A stretch of DNA of 64,000 nucleotides from assembly GCF_900141745.1 (NCBI RefSeq), contig NZ_FSRM01000002.1:1116001-1180000 (forward strand), given 5' to 3'. The notes beneath the pieces were generated by a model. That model worked only from the letters and a program-made list of their open reading frames with translations. It did not search any database and was not told the origin of the DNA. This document shows positions 26,253 through 34,718 of the stretch, one piece after another. Origin of the DNA: Paraburkholderia phenazinium (GTDB taxonomy: Bacteria > Pseudomonadota > Gammaproteobacteria > Burkholderiales > Burkholderiaceae). A program made the position numbers and the translations under genes. Each line of letters opens with the position of its first letter. Position 1 is the stretch's first letter.

Positions 26253-27662
26253 TTACTCTCCGAGCTTGCGCAACGCCCGCCCATCCATCAGATTTCGTTC
26301 GATCTGCTCGAGCGAAACGCCCTTCGTTTCCGGCACGAGCCATAGCGTCAGGAATATAAATGCAGCGTTCATTACCGCGTACAGCCAGAACGTTTGCGCA
26401 TGACCCAGCGTGTTAAGCAAGGTGAGGAACGTTGCGCCGGCAATCGTGTTGGCCACCCAGTTGACGAAGGTTGAAGCTGCGATGCCGAAATCGCGACCCT
26501 TCATAGGCTGGATTTCCGCGCAGAGAATCCAGATCATCGGTCCCGCCGACATCGCGAAGCCCGCGATAAACACCAGCAGCATCACCACCGCCGCGATCTG
26601 GCTGGCGCCGCTCGTCACGCCTATATGCAGTAGTGCGCCGAGCGTAGCGAGCGCAAGTGCCATCACGGTGAAGCCGGTGTAGAGAATCGGCTTGCGGCCC
26701 CAGCGGTCCACCAGGCCAATAGCGATAAAGGTTGCCGCCACGTTCACAGCGCCCACGATTACCGTGCCCCACAGCTGGTCGTGCGAGGTGCCGTAACCGG
26801 CGAGCCCGAAAATGCGCGGTGCGTAATACATCACCACGTTGATGCCGGTCAATTGCTGCATTACCTGCAGCATGATGCCGAGCCCCACGGTACGACGAAA
26901 GTTTGGATTGCTACGGAATAGTCCCCATCCCTGGAATTCCACTTTGAGCTGATCTGCGATCTCGCTCATTTCGGTTTCTATGCTCTTGCGGTCGCTGCGC
27001 AGCTTTTCCAGCACGCGCTCAGCTTCCTCGTTGCGGCCACGGCTCATCAGCCAGCGCGGGCTGCGCGGCAGGAACAGCAAACCGAATAGCAAGGCGAGCG
27101 CCGGAAAGGCGATCACGCCGAGCATCCAGCGCCAGTCTCCTGTGCCGCTAAAGGCGGTGTTGGAGAGGAAAGCCGCCAGAATGCCGACTGTCACCATCAA
27201 CTGATGCAGGGAGATCATGGCGCCGCGCATGGTACGGGGAGCGATTTCGGACAGATAAAGCGGTGCGGTAAAAGAAGCGATCCCGACTGCTACGCCAAGA
27301 AAAACGCGTCCGGTAATCAGCATCTCCGGGCTCCATGCGAATGCACACACGCCCGACGCGCAAGCGAACAACGCTGCGCCGATCATCAACGAGTATTTGC
27401 GGCCGATGGCTTTGGCCATCCACCCCGAGCCAAGCGCGCCGAGCGCCGCTCCGACCATCATCGAACTGACAATCCATTCCTGCATCTGGTCGCCGACATG
27501 AAACTGTCGCGCGATAAACGGCAATGCGCCTGAGATCACGCCGATATCGAGGCCAAACAATAAGCCGGCCAGCGCGGCGATTACGCTGGTCAGCACGACG
27601 TGAAAGCGGTTATGCGGGTGCGCAGCGGCGTTCGCTGCCAGCCCATGAGGTGTGGCGGACAT
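26253..27662 (-). CDS. MFS sugar porter, GalP/AraE/XylE-like H(+) symporter
   Basis: A 469-residue sugar/H(+) symporter. The start at 27662 is chosen because AAAAGGAAAA precedes it; an upstream in-frame ATG at 27722 would add 20 unlikely residues. Sugar-porter hallmarks are present: 'FGLDIGVISGALPFI', 'GWMAKAIGRKYSLMIG', 'RVFLGVAVGIASFTAPLYLSEIAPRTMRGAMI' (in parts), 'FLPRSPRWLMSRGR', 'QQLTGINVVMYYAPRIF', 'DRWGRKPILYTG' and 'VPETKGVSLEQIE'. It should import a hexose or pentose such as galactose, arabinose or xylose. No catabolic genes adjoin it, so the sugar is not assignable. Confidence 0.92.
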   Translation of the reverse strand: MSATPHGLAANAAAHPHNRFHVVLTSVIAALAGLLFGLDIGVISGALPFIARQFHVGDQMQEWIVSSMMVGAALGALGSGWMAKAIGRKYSLMIGAALFACASGVCAFAWSPEMLITGRVFLGVAVGIASFTAPLYLSEIAPRTMRGAMISLHQLMVTVGILAAFLSNTAFSGTGDWRWMLGVIAFPALALLFGLLFLPRSPRWLMSRGRNEEAERVLEKLRSDRKSIETEMSEIADQLKVEFQGWGLFRSNPNFRRTVGLGIMLQVMQQLTGINVVMYYAPRIFGLAGYGTSHDQLWGTVIVGAVNVAATFIAIGLVDRWGRKPILYTGFTVMALALATLGALLHIGVTSGASQIAAVVMLLVFIAGFAMSAGPMIWILCAEIQPMKGRDFGIAASTFVNWVANTIAGATFLTLLNTLGHAQTFWLYAVMNAAFIFLTLWLVPETKGVSLEQIERNLMDGRALRKLGE

Positions 27663-27850
27663 GGCTTTTCCTTTTAAGAGGCCAGCGGTACGCCATGGGA
27701 TGCCTGTGCAGATAGCGCACAAACGTAGAAGTGCGCGATCTGCGGCTACGCGCTTCTCTCATGGCGGACTGCGGCGCGGCTTGTTTTCTTCAGGGGACAT
27801 AGCATCCGCCGTGCCCGATCCAGCCATCCGTCCACCGTGCGCAAGGGTCT

Positions 27851-28372
27851 TTAAACCAGCAGTGAAATGATTCCCCCGATGGTGAGTCCGGCCGCCAGCC
27901 ATCTGCCCGCAGTGTAGAAGGGGTTGCGATTGTCCTGCGATTGATCGGGGCGCTCTAGCCCCAAGGTGCCGTAGGTAAACGATTTGAGCGGCGAGGCGTT
28001 GGTGGTGCCGACCGAGGTGTCACTATTGCCAGCGGTGCCGGTTGTGCTGGCGTCGCTGGTGCCGCCCGTTGCGCTGGGGTCGTTAGCCGAGTCGGCGTCA
28101 CTGGCGTCTGTCGTGCCGCCAGCAGTGTTTGACGGCGCTGCGCTCTGCGTCGTCACGTCGCTCTGGGTGCTGCTCGCGTCCTGCGCGGCAATCGCGGCGC
28201 CTTCTGGCGAGATGGTAACGGCCGAGTCCTGGCTGGGGCTCGCGGCGCTCGAGCCAACGGACGTCGTCGTTGCGTCGCTGGTGGCAGACACCGGGGGCGA
28301 GTTCGATGCTGTGCTCCCGCTGGCACCCGTTTGCGTCAGCGTAGATGACGCCGCGGCGTTGCTAACTTGCAT
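27851..28372 (-). CDS. Ser/Thr/Ala-rich protein with C-terminal membrane segment
   Basis: A 173-residue protein with an AAAGGA ribosome site six bases before the ATG. Residues 1-130 are low-complexity (Ser, Thr, Ala, Asp, Gly; no Cys or Trp) and probably disordered. After a short conserved-looking stretch 'SFTYGTLGLERPDQSQDNRNPFY' (in parts) comes one hydrophobic helix, 'AGRWLAAGLTIGGIISLLV', ending the protein. There is no signal peptide at the N-terminus, so a tail-anchored or secreted orientation is possible. No family recognised. A second Ser/Thr/Asp-rich protein lies on the same strand beyond the TauE gene. Confidence 0.6.
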   Translation of the reverse strand: MQVSNAAASSTLTQTGASGSTASNSPPVSATSDATTTSVGSSAASPSQDSAVTISPEGAAIAAQDASSTQSDVTTQSAAPSNTAGGTTDASDADSANDPSATGGTSDASTTGTAGNSDTSVGTTNASPLKSFTYGTLGLERPDQSQDNRNPFYTAGRWLAAGLTIGGIISLLV

Positions 28373-28752
28373 GGCAATCCTTTCTCATCCGTGTATCCAT
28401 CTGGGACGATCTGGTCTCGCGCGACCAGAGGCCCATTCAGCGTTGCCGCGGGCCGCCGGAGACGAAACGCCTTCTCCGCGGCGGCCCGCCGGCACGCAGT
28501 GCGATGTCGCCTTGCCTGACTTTTCGACCGCGCAGAAACTTATCTTTAGGGTTGGTAAGGCGATGTAAGGACGCGCGATGCATAAAGCCCGGCCGGGTGG
28601 CCCTAGGCGCACCGGGGTATCATGCGGCTCCGGCGGGCGTAGGCGCTCACCGGTCAGCGGGCCTGCATGGCGGGTCAGCGAAGACACAAGAAATTTACTG
28701 CGCGATATTCGAAGCCACCCATCCGCAGTCATAGCGGGTAGACCAACACATC
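28373..28752. other. 380-bp divergent intergenic region with strong GC hairpin
   Basis: Located between the minus-strand Ser/Thr-rich gene and the plus-strand tauE-like gene. It holds a strong hairpin (28448-28489) and a smaller one, GGTCTCGCGCGACC (28412-28425 region), both in the presumed 5' untranslated region of the minus-strand gene. No convincing small gene is seen. Confidence 0.5.
28448..28489. other. Strong hairpin in a 5' untranslated region
   Basis: Left arm GCGGGCCGCC+GGAGA (28448-28462) pairs with TCTCC+GC+GGCGGCCCGC (28473-28489): fifteen pairs interrupted by a two-base bulge, ten-base loop. It lies 76 bases upstream of the minus-strand Ser/Thr-rich gene. No T-tract follows on either strand. 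Confidence 0.55.
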
Positions 28753-29547
28753 ATGGTTCACATCAATCTCTCCGACGGCGTTTTAGGCCCCGCTCTGCAG
28801 GCGCTCGATCCGTACGCGCTAGTCGGTATCCTCGCCGCGTTGTTACTGGGCGGCATGGTCAAAGGGGTGGTTAGCATCGGCGTGCCATTGGTGGCGATGC
28901 CGATTCTTAGCCACTTTCTGCCGATCAAGCAGGCGGTGCTGCTACTGTCGATGCCGATCATTCTCGGCAATATCCCGCAGGCGCTCGAAGGTGGCGAGAT
29001 GCTTGCCACCGTGCGCCGGATCGCGGCGCCGCTGGTCGGCACGGTGCTCGGCAACATCGTCGGGGTGACGATGCTGATTTCGCTTGCGCCTCATCGCGCG
29101 CAGGCCGCCGCCGGAATTGCCCTGATCGTCGCGGCGTTGCTGCTGTTCGCTTCGCCCCGGCTCACGCTATCGCCGGGCTTCGCCAAACCCGTAGGGCTGG
29201 TGCTCGGTTTCGGGGCGGCCGTGATGGAGAGCGTTGCCTCCGTGCCGGGACCGCTACTGGCCATGTACCTGATTGCAACCGGAGCCACCGGCAAAGCCTT
29301 TACCAAGCAGATTGCCATCATCCTGGTGGTCTCGATCGTTTCGCTGATCGCCGCGTTTAGCGGCGGCGCCCACGCCAGCTGGGTCGATCTCGCCATCTCG
29401 GCCGCCGCGAGCATCCCGGTGATCGCCGGCATGCTGATCGTGCGTCCGCTGCGTGACAAACTGCCACCGGCGGTCTTCCGCAAGCTCGTGCTGCTGTTCG
29501 TTCTCTTGGCGGCCGCGCAGATGATCTGGAAGTCCGGGATTCTGTAG
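28753..29547 (+). CDS. TauE/SafE-family anion exporter
   Basis: A 264-residue membrane protein with about eight hydrophobic segments and the duplicated TauE/SafE pattern: 'ALLLGGMVKGVVSIGVPLVAMPIL' in the first half and 'VGLVLGFGAAVMESVASVPGPLLAMYLIA' in the second. The paired Gly-rich re-entrant motifs (GxxxGxxxxGxP) are characteristic. Members export sulfite, sulfoacetate or related organosulfonates, though many have unknown substrates. It has its own intergenic region and is flanked on both sides by minus-strand Ser/Thr-rich genes. Nothing in the neighbourhood belongs to sulfur metabolism, so the substrate is left open. Confidence 0.88.
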   Translation: MVHINLSDGVLGPALQALDPYALVGILAALLLGGMVKGVVSIGVPLVAMPILSHFLPIKQAVLLLSMPIILGNIPQALEGGEMLATVRRIAAPLVGTVLGNIVGVTMLISLAPHRAQAAAGIALIVAALLLFASPRLTLSPGFAKPVGLVLGFGAAVMESVASVPGPLLAMYLIATGATGKAFTKQIAIILVVSIVSLIAAFSGGAHASWVDLAISAAASIPVIAGMLIVRPLRDKLPPAVFRKLVLLFVLLAAAQMIWKSGIL

Positions 29548-29572
29548 ACATCACCCTTAACGCAACGCCGTT

Positions 29573-30373
29573 TCAGGCGGAGACGTCGACCAGTACGCCC
29601 ACGGGTTGCCAGTTCAGGCTGCTGGCGGTGTCCGAGAGCCCGTCGAGCACATCGGACAGCGTCACCGTCGCGCCGGGGTCCTGGTCGAGCGCGGCAACGT
29701 GCGCCTGCAATGCGTTGCTCAGGTTCGACATGGCGGTGTCGAGCGGATCCTCACCGTCGGCCGCTTCGGCTTCCTCGGGTTCGGAAATCTCTTCTACGTC
29801 GTCGACTTCAACGTCCCATTCCCCTGCGTCGGTATCGGCATCGGTATCGTCGACTGCCGGACGCGATGCGGTCGACAGATCCGCAATACGTGAACCCATG
29901 TCGCGATAGGCGCTCACACCGCCACCCGAGGTCGCTGCATCGTTAAAGCTGGCAATCGCGTTTGCCGAACTATCGCCGGATGACGTGGCCCCGTTGCTCG
30001 ACGCGATCGACTGTTGAAGCGCTAGCGCCTGATAGAGCGCGGCAAGGAATTGCGCGCCTGTGCTGGCCGGGTCGCTGCTGGTCGCGCTGACGGTGATCGT
30101 CGTGGTGCCATCGGCGCGGTCTGTGCCGCTAGCGGCGTCCGTACCGCTGGTGGCGTCTGTCGTGAGCGAGCCGGATGGCATGTTGTAGCCGAGCCGCGAC
30201 AGGGTTTGCTGAAGCGCGGCCATCAGCGGATCGGTGCTTGCAGTCGAAGTCGACGCCGACGGTTCCGTCGAAGTGGACTGCTTCTTCGCGGGCACGGCTT
30301 CCACCGACGACGCGGGCGGCGCGGCGGGCGTCGGCAGCGACGCCATCGTCATACCGAACGAATCGATCGACAT
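29573..30373 (-). CDS. Ser/Thr/Asp-rich low-complexity protein
   Basis: A 266-residue protein. The start at 30373 is chosen because GGAGG lies nine bases upstream; an in-frame ATG at 30424 is less likely. Composition is biased: Ser/Thr/Ala in residues 1-140, a very acidic patch in about 165-210 (DDTDADTDAGEWDVEVDDVE), and a C-terminal part that looks more ordered ('LDTAMSNLSNALQAHVAALDQD'). No signal peptide, Cys or membrane helix. Heat-stable, acidic, Ser-rich proteins without Cys can be type III harpin-like or surface proteins, but no secretion genes are near. No family assigned. Confidence 0.55.
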   Translation of the reverse strand: MSIDSFGMTMASLPTPAAPPASSVEAVPAKKQSTSTEPSASTSTASTDPLMAALQQTLSRLGYNMPSGSLTTDATSGTDAASGTDRADGTTTITVSATSSDPASTGAQFLAALYQALALQQSIASSNGATSSGDSSANAIASFNDAATSGGGVSAYRDMGSRIADLSTASRPAVDDTDADTDAGEWDVEVDDVEEISEPEEAEAADGEDPLDTAMSNLSNALQAHVAALDQDPGATVTLSDVLDGLSDTASSLNWQPVGVLVDVSA

Positions 30374-30593
30374 GGTCCATTTCCTCCAGGTAAACACGTT
30401 GGATAGCGCAGGGGCCGGCGACATCGAAGGGCGAACTCACTTCGTCATCACGAGCCTGATCGAACGGTTTATCGGAGGGACGGGTCCAGAGGTTGATGGT
30501 TTGTAAGGCGAGGAAAGAGCAATGCGCCGTTCACGCCGCGCGGCAGCGTGAAGCGGGTACCAGGGCGGAACGAGTCCGTGGAGAAGAGGGTGT

Positions 30594-31802
30594 CTACGAT
30601 TCGCTGCGCGCGAACGATGAGAACTGACCCGGATCGGGAAAGCCGCGCGTCCTGTAGCGCGCCGGATACATGGGTTCTTCTTCGAGCAGGCTGCCCACCA
30701 GCGGCGTGATCTGTTGCCACGGGACGATTCGTGTCTCGCCCGTTTCGGGACGCACCAGCACGACCCGATCGGCCTGCGGCAACAAAGATTCGACGCCGGC
30801 GGTCCACGTTGCGGCCGAGAACGTTTCCCCCGCATCGTCCTTGGTGCCATAGAGCAGATAGTTCGCAACGAACACGTCGCTGCCTTCCTGCTTATGCAGA
30901 CGATCGAGCGCGGCCTTTTGCGAGTCGTAGTCCTCCTTGTGATAGCGCAAGACCAGCTGTGCGAGGCGGCGTACCACGTGGCCCTGGCGCGGCGTAAAAC
31001 GTCGCAGGCCTTCGTGGTAGCAGTACATGAACGGCGAAACAGGGCGGCCGCTGTGCGCGGCTTCGCGGCTCAGTTCGACCATGCGCGCGATGCCGCCGTC
31101 GTCCTTGTCGCTGGTGACGAGCAGCACGTCGCGCGTGGGGATCATAAAGACAGGAACGCCATGCACCGGCGCGCGGTGCAGCAGGTCGGGCAGCAGCGCA
31201 CGGCTCGCATCGTAGCCATCGCGCCAGTTGCCGCGATATACGCCGCGGGCCACTTCGACGAACGAGTCGGTGGTGATGTCTCGCAGGTTGTCACGCGCAA
31301 TCGCGAGCGCGTCGTCGAGCGAAATGCCCCACGATTCCACGGGTCCGCTCATAAGCGTCGAGGTGGACTCCGGATAGTCGAGTGCAAGAAGGACGGCACA
31401 GTCGTCGCCGAACGGTCGCCACGCGGGTGCGAATGAGGCCTCCCTACCGCTGGTGCGTAACTGATGCAGGCGCACGTCTTCGAGCACACCCCGGCCGCGG
31501 ATCAGCGGCCGCAGCATCGCCCGCGCCTCGGACAGGCGTTCGGGGGCGGCTCGATGACTCGCGCATAGCGTCGCGACGAACCCTTCCATCGCAGCCTCGC
31601 GGAATGCCCTGTCGCTACCGCAATAGGCGCGGTATGCGTGATGCAGGTTAAAGACCGCGTTGTCGCCGTACTCAAGCCGGAATTCGTCGGCGTTGTAGTT
31701 CAGCGAGGCATCGAAGCCCCGATGTTGGACGGCTTCAATGAACAGGGCGGCGAACGCATCCGGTGAGGGTTTGCGTCCTAACAGCGCATTGAGAAATCCC
31801 AT
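30594..31802 (-). CDS. Hypothetical cytoplasmic protein, DUF1444-like
   Basis: A 402-residue soluble protein beginning MGFLNALLGRKPSPDAFAALFIEAVQ. The opening 'LLGRKPS-D-FA-LF---++' and the later 'PVHGVPVFMIPTRDVLLVTSDKDDGGIARMVELSREA' resemble DUF1444 proteins (YtpQ-like), which have two alpha/beta halves and no known activity. No catalytic motif or membrane segment is obvious. It lies 220 bases upstream of the Ser/Thr-rich gene on the same strand. The domain match is by eye and tentative; the coding assignment itself is firm because of length and composition. Confidence 0.65.
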   Translation of the reverse strand: MGFLNALLGRKPSPDAFAALFIEAVQHRGFDASLNYNADEFRLEYGDNAVFNLHHAYRAYCGSDRAFREAAMEGFVATLCASHRAAPERLSEARAMLRPLIRGRGVLEDVRLHQLRTSGREASFAPAWRPFGDDCAVLLALDYPESTSTLMSGPVESWGISLDDALAIARDNLRDITTDSFVEVARGVYRGNWRDGYDASRALLPDLLHRAPVHGVPVFMIPTRDVLLVTSDKDDGGIARMVELSREAAHSGRPVSPFMYCYHEGLRRFTPRQGHVVRRLAQLVLRYHKEDYDSQKAALDRLHKQEGSDVFVANYLLYGTKDDAGETFSAATWTAGVESLLPQADRVVLVRPETGETRIVPWQQITPLVGSLLEEEPMYPARYRTRGFPDPGQFSSFARSES

Positions 31803-32077
31803 GTTGATCAGTCGTTACGAATCGCACCGGTTGGATTGCCCAGTTTTGGAGCATGTAAGGATTAACGGCCTCGTGCCGCAATTCTTGAAGGTTTCGTGTG
31901 AGGGATGGTCGAGGCGGCCGTGCCTTGGGCGGCTGCGGCTTATGGGCCGGGGCTGGGCCGCTTTTTACCCCTCACCAGCAGGGCGTGGCGGGGTTGGCTA
32001 GAATAGTTTGAAGCAGGGTGCCAGCCGGCGCGTAGATCCTGGCCCATGTGGCGCAGATGATTGGAGATGCTATTCGC

Positions 32078-32782
32078 ATGAATGACACCCCGATGAACGA
32101 AACGGTCAACGAGATCGATGCAGTATTGAAGTCGCGGCGTTCGATCCGCGCGTTTTTGCCGACGCCGGTTGCGCGTGAAGAGATCGAAGCGATTCTCGAG
32201 GCGGCGAGCCGCGCGCCCTCAGGCACCAACACGCAGCCGTGGAAAGTCTATGTGGTGACGGGTGAAGCGCTCGAAAGGCTTTCACAGGCATTGCTCGCCG
32301 CGTACGACGATCCGCAGCGCGACAGCCTGTATCAGGAAGACTACCGGTACTATCCGCGTCAATGGGTGTCGCCGTATATCGATCGCCGCCGCAAGATTGG
32401 CTGGGATCTGTACGGATTACTAGGCATCGCAAAGGGAGAAAAAGACAAAATGCATGCGCAGCACGCGCGCAACTATGCGTTTTTCGGCGCGCCAGTGGGA
32501 CTGTTCTTCACGATCGACCGGATTCTCGAGCGGGGTAGCTGGCTCGACTACGGTATGTTCCTCGAAGCCGTCATGATCTCCGCACGCGGACACGGTCTCG
32601 ACACGTGCCCGCAGGCAGCGTTCGTGCCGTTTCATCGCGTGATCGCGAGCCATCTCGGTCTACCGGATGAAGAGCAACTGGTCTGCGGCATGTCGCTCGG
32701 CTGGGCCGATCAGGACGCGCTCGTCAACCAGTTGAGTACCGAGCGTGAGCCTGTCGAGCGGTTTGCGAAGTTCTTCGAATGA
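32078..32782 (+). CDS. Nitroreductase-family flavoprotein
   Basis: A 234-residue FMN-dependent nitroreductase. The ATG at 32078 is preferred (GGAG upstream) to an earlier GTG at 32048. The FMN phosphate site 'KSRRSIRAFLPTPV' near the N-terminus, the substrate/FMN loop 'ASRAPSGTNTQPWKVYVVTG' and the C-terminal 'LPDEEQLVCGMSLGWAD' are diagnostic for the NfsB/Frm2-like family. It should reduce nitroaromatics, quinones or related compounds with NAD(P)H. It stands alone. The larger loop insertion (RRKIGWDLYGLLGIAKGE) is typical of the group that includes PnbA-like nitrobenzoate reductases. Confidence 0.88.
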   Translation: MNDTPMNETVNEIDAVLKSRRSIRAFLPTPVAREEIEAILEAASRAPSGTNTQPWKVYVVTGEALERLSQALLAAYDDPQRDSLYQEDYRYYPRQWVSPYIDRRRKIGWDLYGLLGIAKGEKDKMHAQHARNYAFFGAPVGLFFTIDRILERGSWLDYGMFLEAVMISARGHGLDTCPQAAFVPFHRVIASHLGLPDEEQLVCGMSLGWADQDALVNQLSTEREPVERFAKFFE

Positions 32783-32821
32783 CGTGAGTACTCGCGTACC
32801 CGCTGCCTCGGCAAGATCAGA

Positions 32822-33181
32822 TCACTTGCCGAACACTTCGAGCTTGAGCTGATGCGAATGACCAATCCATACGGCACGGTCACGATGATCGCGTAAATCG
32901 TCGCCGGTATTCGGGTGCAGGAAAACGTCGAGCTCGCCGTGATTGAGCGTCAGCCATGCCACGATCTCGGCAAACTGCGTGGGAGCGAACGCAAGCTGAT
33001 ATGACCATTTTGGATGCGGTCCTACCGGGCGCTCGTGAAAGCGGCCCAACTCCAGTTGGTTCGCGAAACGCGCTTCAATCTGTTCGCGCAGAGCCCATGC
33101 GGCGTCGCGATGATCGCCATCGAAATACACGTGGGCATGCCAGCTATGAACGACGGGTGCGGGTACGACTGAATGGGTCAT
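32822..33181 (-). CDS. DOPA 4,5-dioxygenase-family protein
   Basis: A 119-residue protein of the DOPA-dioxygenase (DUF1859-like, PF08883) family. Family blocks are readable: 'SWHAHVYFDGDHRDAAWALREQIEARF' (in parts), 'FHERPVGPHPKWSYQLAF' and 'HGELDVFLHPNTGDDLRDHRDRAVWIG'. The repeated histidines (HAH, HPH, HP, DHRD) are the expected metal ligands. Fungal and plant relatives extradiol-cleave DOPA in betalain-type pigment synthesis; bacterial members have unclear substrates. It is on the minus strand, 91 bases downstream of the glycine-zipper lipoprotein gene. Confidence 0.82.
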   Translation of the reverse strand: MTHSVVPAPVVHSWHAHVYFDGDHRDAAWALREQIEARFANQLELGRFHERPVGPHPKWSYQLAFAPTQFAEIVAWLTLNHGELDVFLHPNTGDDLRDHRDRAVWIGHSHQLKLEVFGK

Positions 33182-33222
33182 GTGCTGAAGGTGCTTGAGT
33201 CAGGTATTTGGCCCACTCGTGG

Positions 33223-33252
33223 GGCGCGAGGCAGTGTGCTCTGCCTCGCGCC
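33223..33252. terminator. GC-rich 11-bp hairpin
   Basis: GGCGCGAGGCA (33223-33233), eight-base loop, TGCCTCGCGCC (33242-33252), located 20 bases after the stop of the glycine-zipper lipoprotein gene (minus strand). Perfectly paired; no T-run follows, as is common for terminators in this GC-rich genome. Confidence 0.6.
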
Positions 33253-33271
33253 GCGTGTCAAACTTACCGGC

Positions 33272-33460
33272 CTATTTACCGAGCTCGTAACCGATCGCGC
33301 CGCCGACTACAGCGCCGCCCACGGTACCCGCTGTGCTGTGATTGGTCGCTTCGTTGCCGACTACACCGCCTGCCGCCGCGCCGCCTAGTGTGCAACCGGT
33401 CGCGAGGGAGGCTAAAACCACGAGAGTCAGGATTCCTGTCCACCTGGATCGAATCTTCAT
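33272..33460 (-). CDS. OsmB-like glycine-zipper lipoprotein
   Basis: A 62-residue protein whose start at 33460 is set by a CGAGG ribosome site and a lipoprotein signal (MKIRSRWTGILTLVVLASLATGC, lipobox TGC with Cys23). The mature part is a glycine zipper: 'LGGAAAGGVVGNEATNHSTAGTVGGAVVGGAIGYELGK' in pieces, with repeated GxxxG spacing. It resembles OsmB and other small outer-membrane or periplasmic glycine-zipper lipoproteins, often induced by osmotic or envelope stress. The function is unproven. Confidence 0.78.
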   Translation of the reverse strand: MKIRSRWTGILTLVVLASLATGCTLGGAAAGGVVGNEATNHSTAGTVGGAVVGGAIGYELGK

Positions 33461-33662
33461 TTTCAACCTCGTTTTACGCCTTGATACCTGCTTTGACAGC
33501 AAGGCGCGTGCCGTAACAGCGTTTTGCACTGCGGCTCCAGGGCAAGCGGCGTTAAGCAAAGGCTGAAGTATCTCGACGTGTTTGCGTCGATCCGGCGGCG
33601 CTTGTAGACTGCCTTCGCAAATCGTGCGCAAGACTGCGCATATCCACCGATCGGAGTTCCTC

Positions 33663-34016
33663 ATGGCCTACATGCTGTTCATCGTCGAACCCACTAACCA
33701 GCGTAACGAACGCACCGAGCAGGAAGGGCAGGTGCTCTACGAGCGTATGTCGAATTACGCCGACGATCTGCGCGAGCGCGGCTTGCTGCTCGCGTGCGAA
33801 TCGCTGAAGTCCACGAGAGATGCCGTGCGTGTGGAGGTGCGCGGCGGCCAGCCAAGGCTGCTTGACGGCCCCTTCGCCGAAGCCAAGGAAATGGTCGGCG
33901 GTTTCCTGCTGCTCAATGTCGATACGCGCGAAGAAGCGGTGGCGATTGCGACGGGCTGTCCGGCCGCGCAATGGTGCACTGTCGAAGTTCGCGAGGTTGG
34001 TCCCTGCTATCAATGA
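33663..34016 (+). CDS. DGPF/YCII-related protein, first of pair
   Basis: A 117-residue ferredoxin-like-fold protein starting at the ATG at 33663. It carries the DGPF motif in 'RLLDGPFAEAKEMVGGF' and the C-terminal 'AVAIATGCPAAQW' block. DGPF/YCII proteins are small dimeric proteins of unknown activity, very often encoded beside ECF42-group sigma factors and thought to be their targets or partners. Here a second DGPF gene follows at 34192 and an ECF42-type sigma gene at 34719, all on the same strand. Gaps of 175 and 113 bases argue that internal promoters may exist. Confidence 0.85.
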   Translation: MAYMLFIVEPTNQRNERTEQEGQVLYERMSNYADDLRERGLLLACESLKSTRDAVRVEVRGGQPRLLDGPFAEAKEMVGGFLLLNVDTREEAVAIATGCPAAQWCTVEVREVGPCYQ

Positions 34017-34191
34017 TGCGGGGTGGGGTGCGTGCCGGGCACTGGCCGCGGCGCGGAGTGTAGTAGGCGCCAGGGTTTTCCCCAGTCGGCGAAATTCGTG
34101 TCGATTCAGCGATGAATCGTGCGTCGTGTGAATGAAGAGCCTCCCATGCACTCAAGCAGGCTCGATATCCACGACGACAAGGGGCGATGAA

Positions 34192-34605
34192 ATGCGATTC
34201 ATGATCATGGTGAAAGCGACCGCGGCGAGCGAATCCGGCGCCAGGCCGGACGAGTCCCTGATGGCCGTGATGGGCGCGTATCACGAGGAACTGGCGAAGG
34301 CCGGCGTGTTACTCGACGCAACCGGATTGCAGCCGACGTCGAAGGGTTGGCGTATCCATTATTCGCAGGGGAAGCGCACCGTGATTGACGGTCCGTTCGC
34401 CGAAACAAAGGAACTGTTGGCGGGCTATACGCTAATTCAGGTGCGCTCGCGTGAAGAGGCGATGGAATGGGCGCGCCGCTTTCCGGCGCCGTTCGGTGAA
34501 GACGCCGACGGCGAGATCGAAGTGCGGCAACTGTTCGAATGGGACGACTTCGAGCCGGGGCCTTCCGTGGACCGCTTTCGCGAACTGGATGAGGGACGGC
34601 GCTAG
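34192..34605 (+). CDS. DGPF/YCII-related protein, second of pair
   Basis: A 137-residue paralogue of the preceding protein. The start at 34192 has AAGGGGCGAT upstream, and an in-frame ATG 60 bases earlier is unsupported. It contains the DGPF motif in 'RTVIDGPFAETKELLAGYTLIQV', the N-terminal strand 'MRFMIMVKATAASESG', and a C-terminal extension 'DADGEIEVRQLFEWDDF' typical of the longer YCII-like subgroup. Its reaction is unknown. The pairing of a short and a long DGPF protein ahead of the sigma factor is the common arrangement of ECF42 loci. Confidence 0.87.
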   Translation: MRFMIMVKATAASESGARPDESLMAVMGAYHEELAKAGVLLDATGLQPTSKGWRIHYSQGKRTVIDGPFAETKELLAGYTLIQVRSREEAMEWARRFPAPFGEDADGEIEVRQLFEWDDFEPGPSVDRFRELDEGRR

Positions 34606-34718
34606 GTCATGTTGTCAGGATGCCGAATCATGTACAAGCCTATTGATCCCGATGGGAAGGCTTGCGCATTGAGCCTCTCGGACGCATGCGAGCGTGCAAT
34701 GAAAAGCGGTGAACTGAA

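Noticed and set aside
31935..31966. GCGGC...GCCGC followed by TTTTT, possible plus-strand terminator
   Set aside because: The stem is only five pairs with a 17-base loop, and no plus-strand gene ends nearby; it is probably chance GC pairing.
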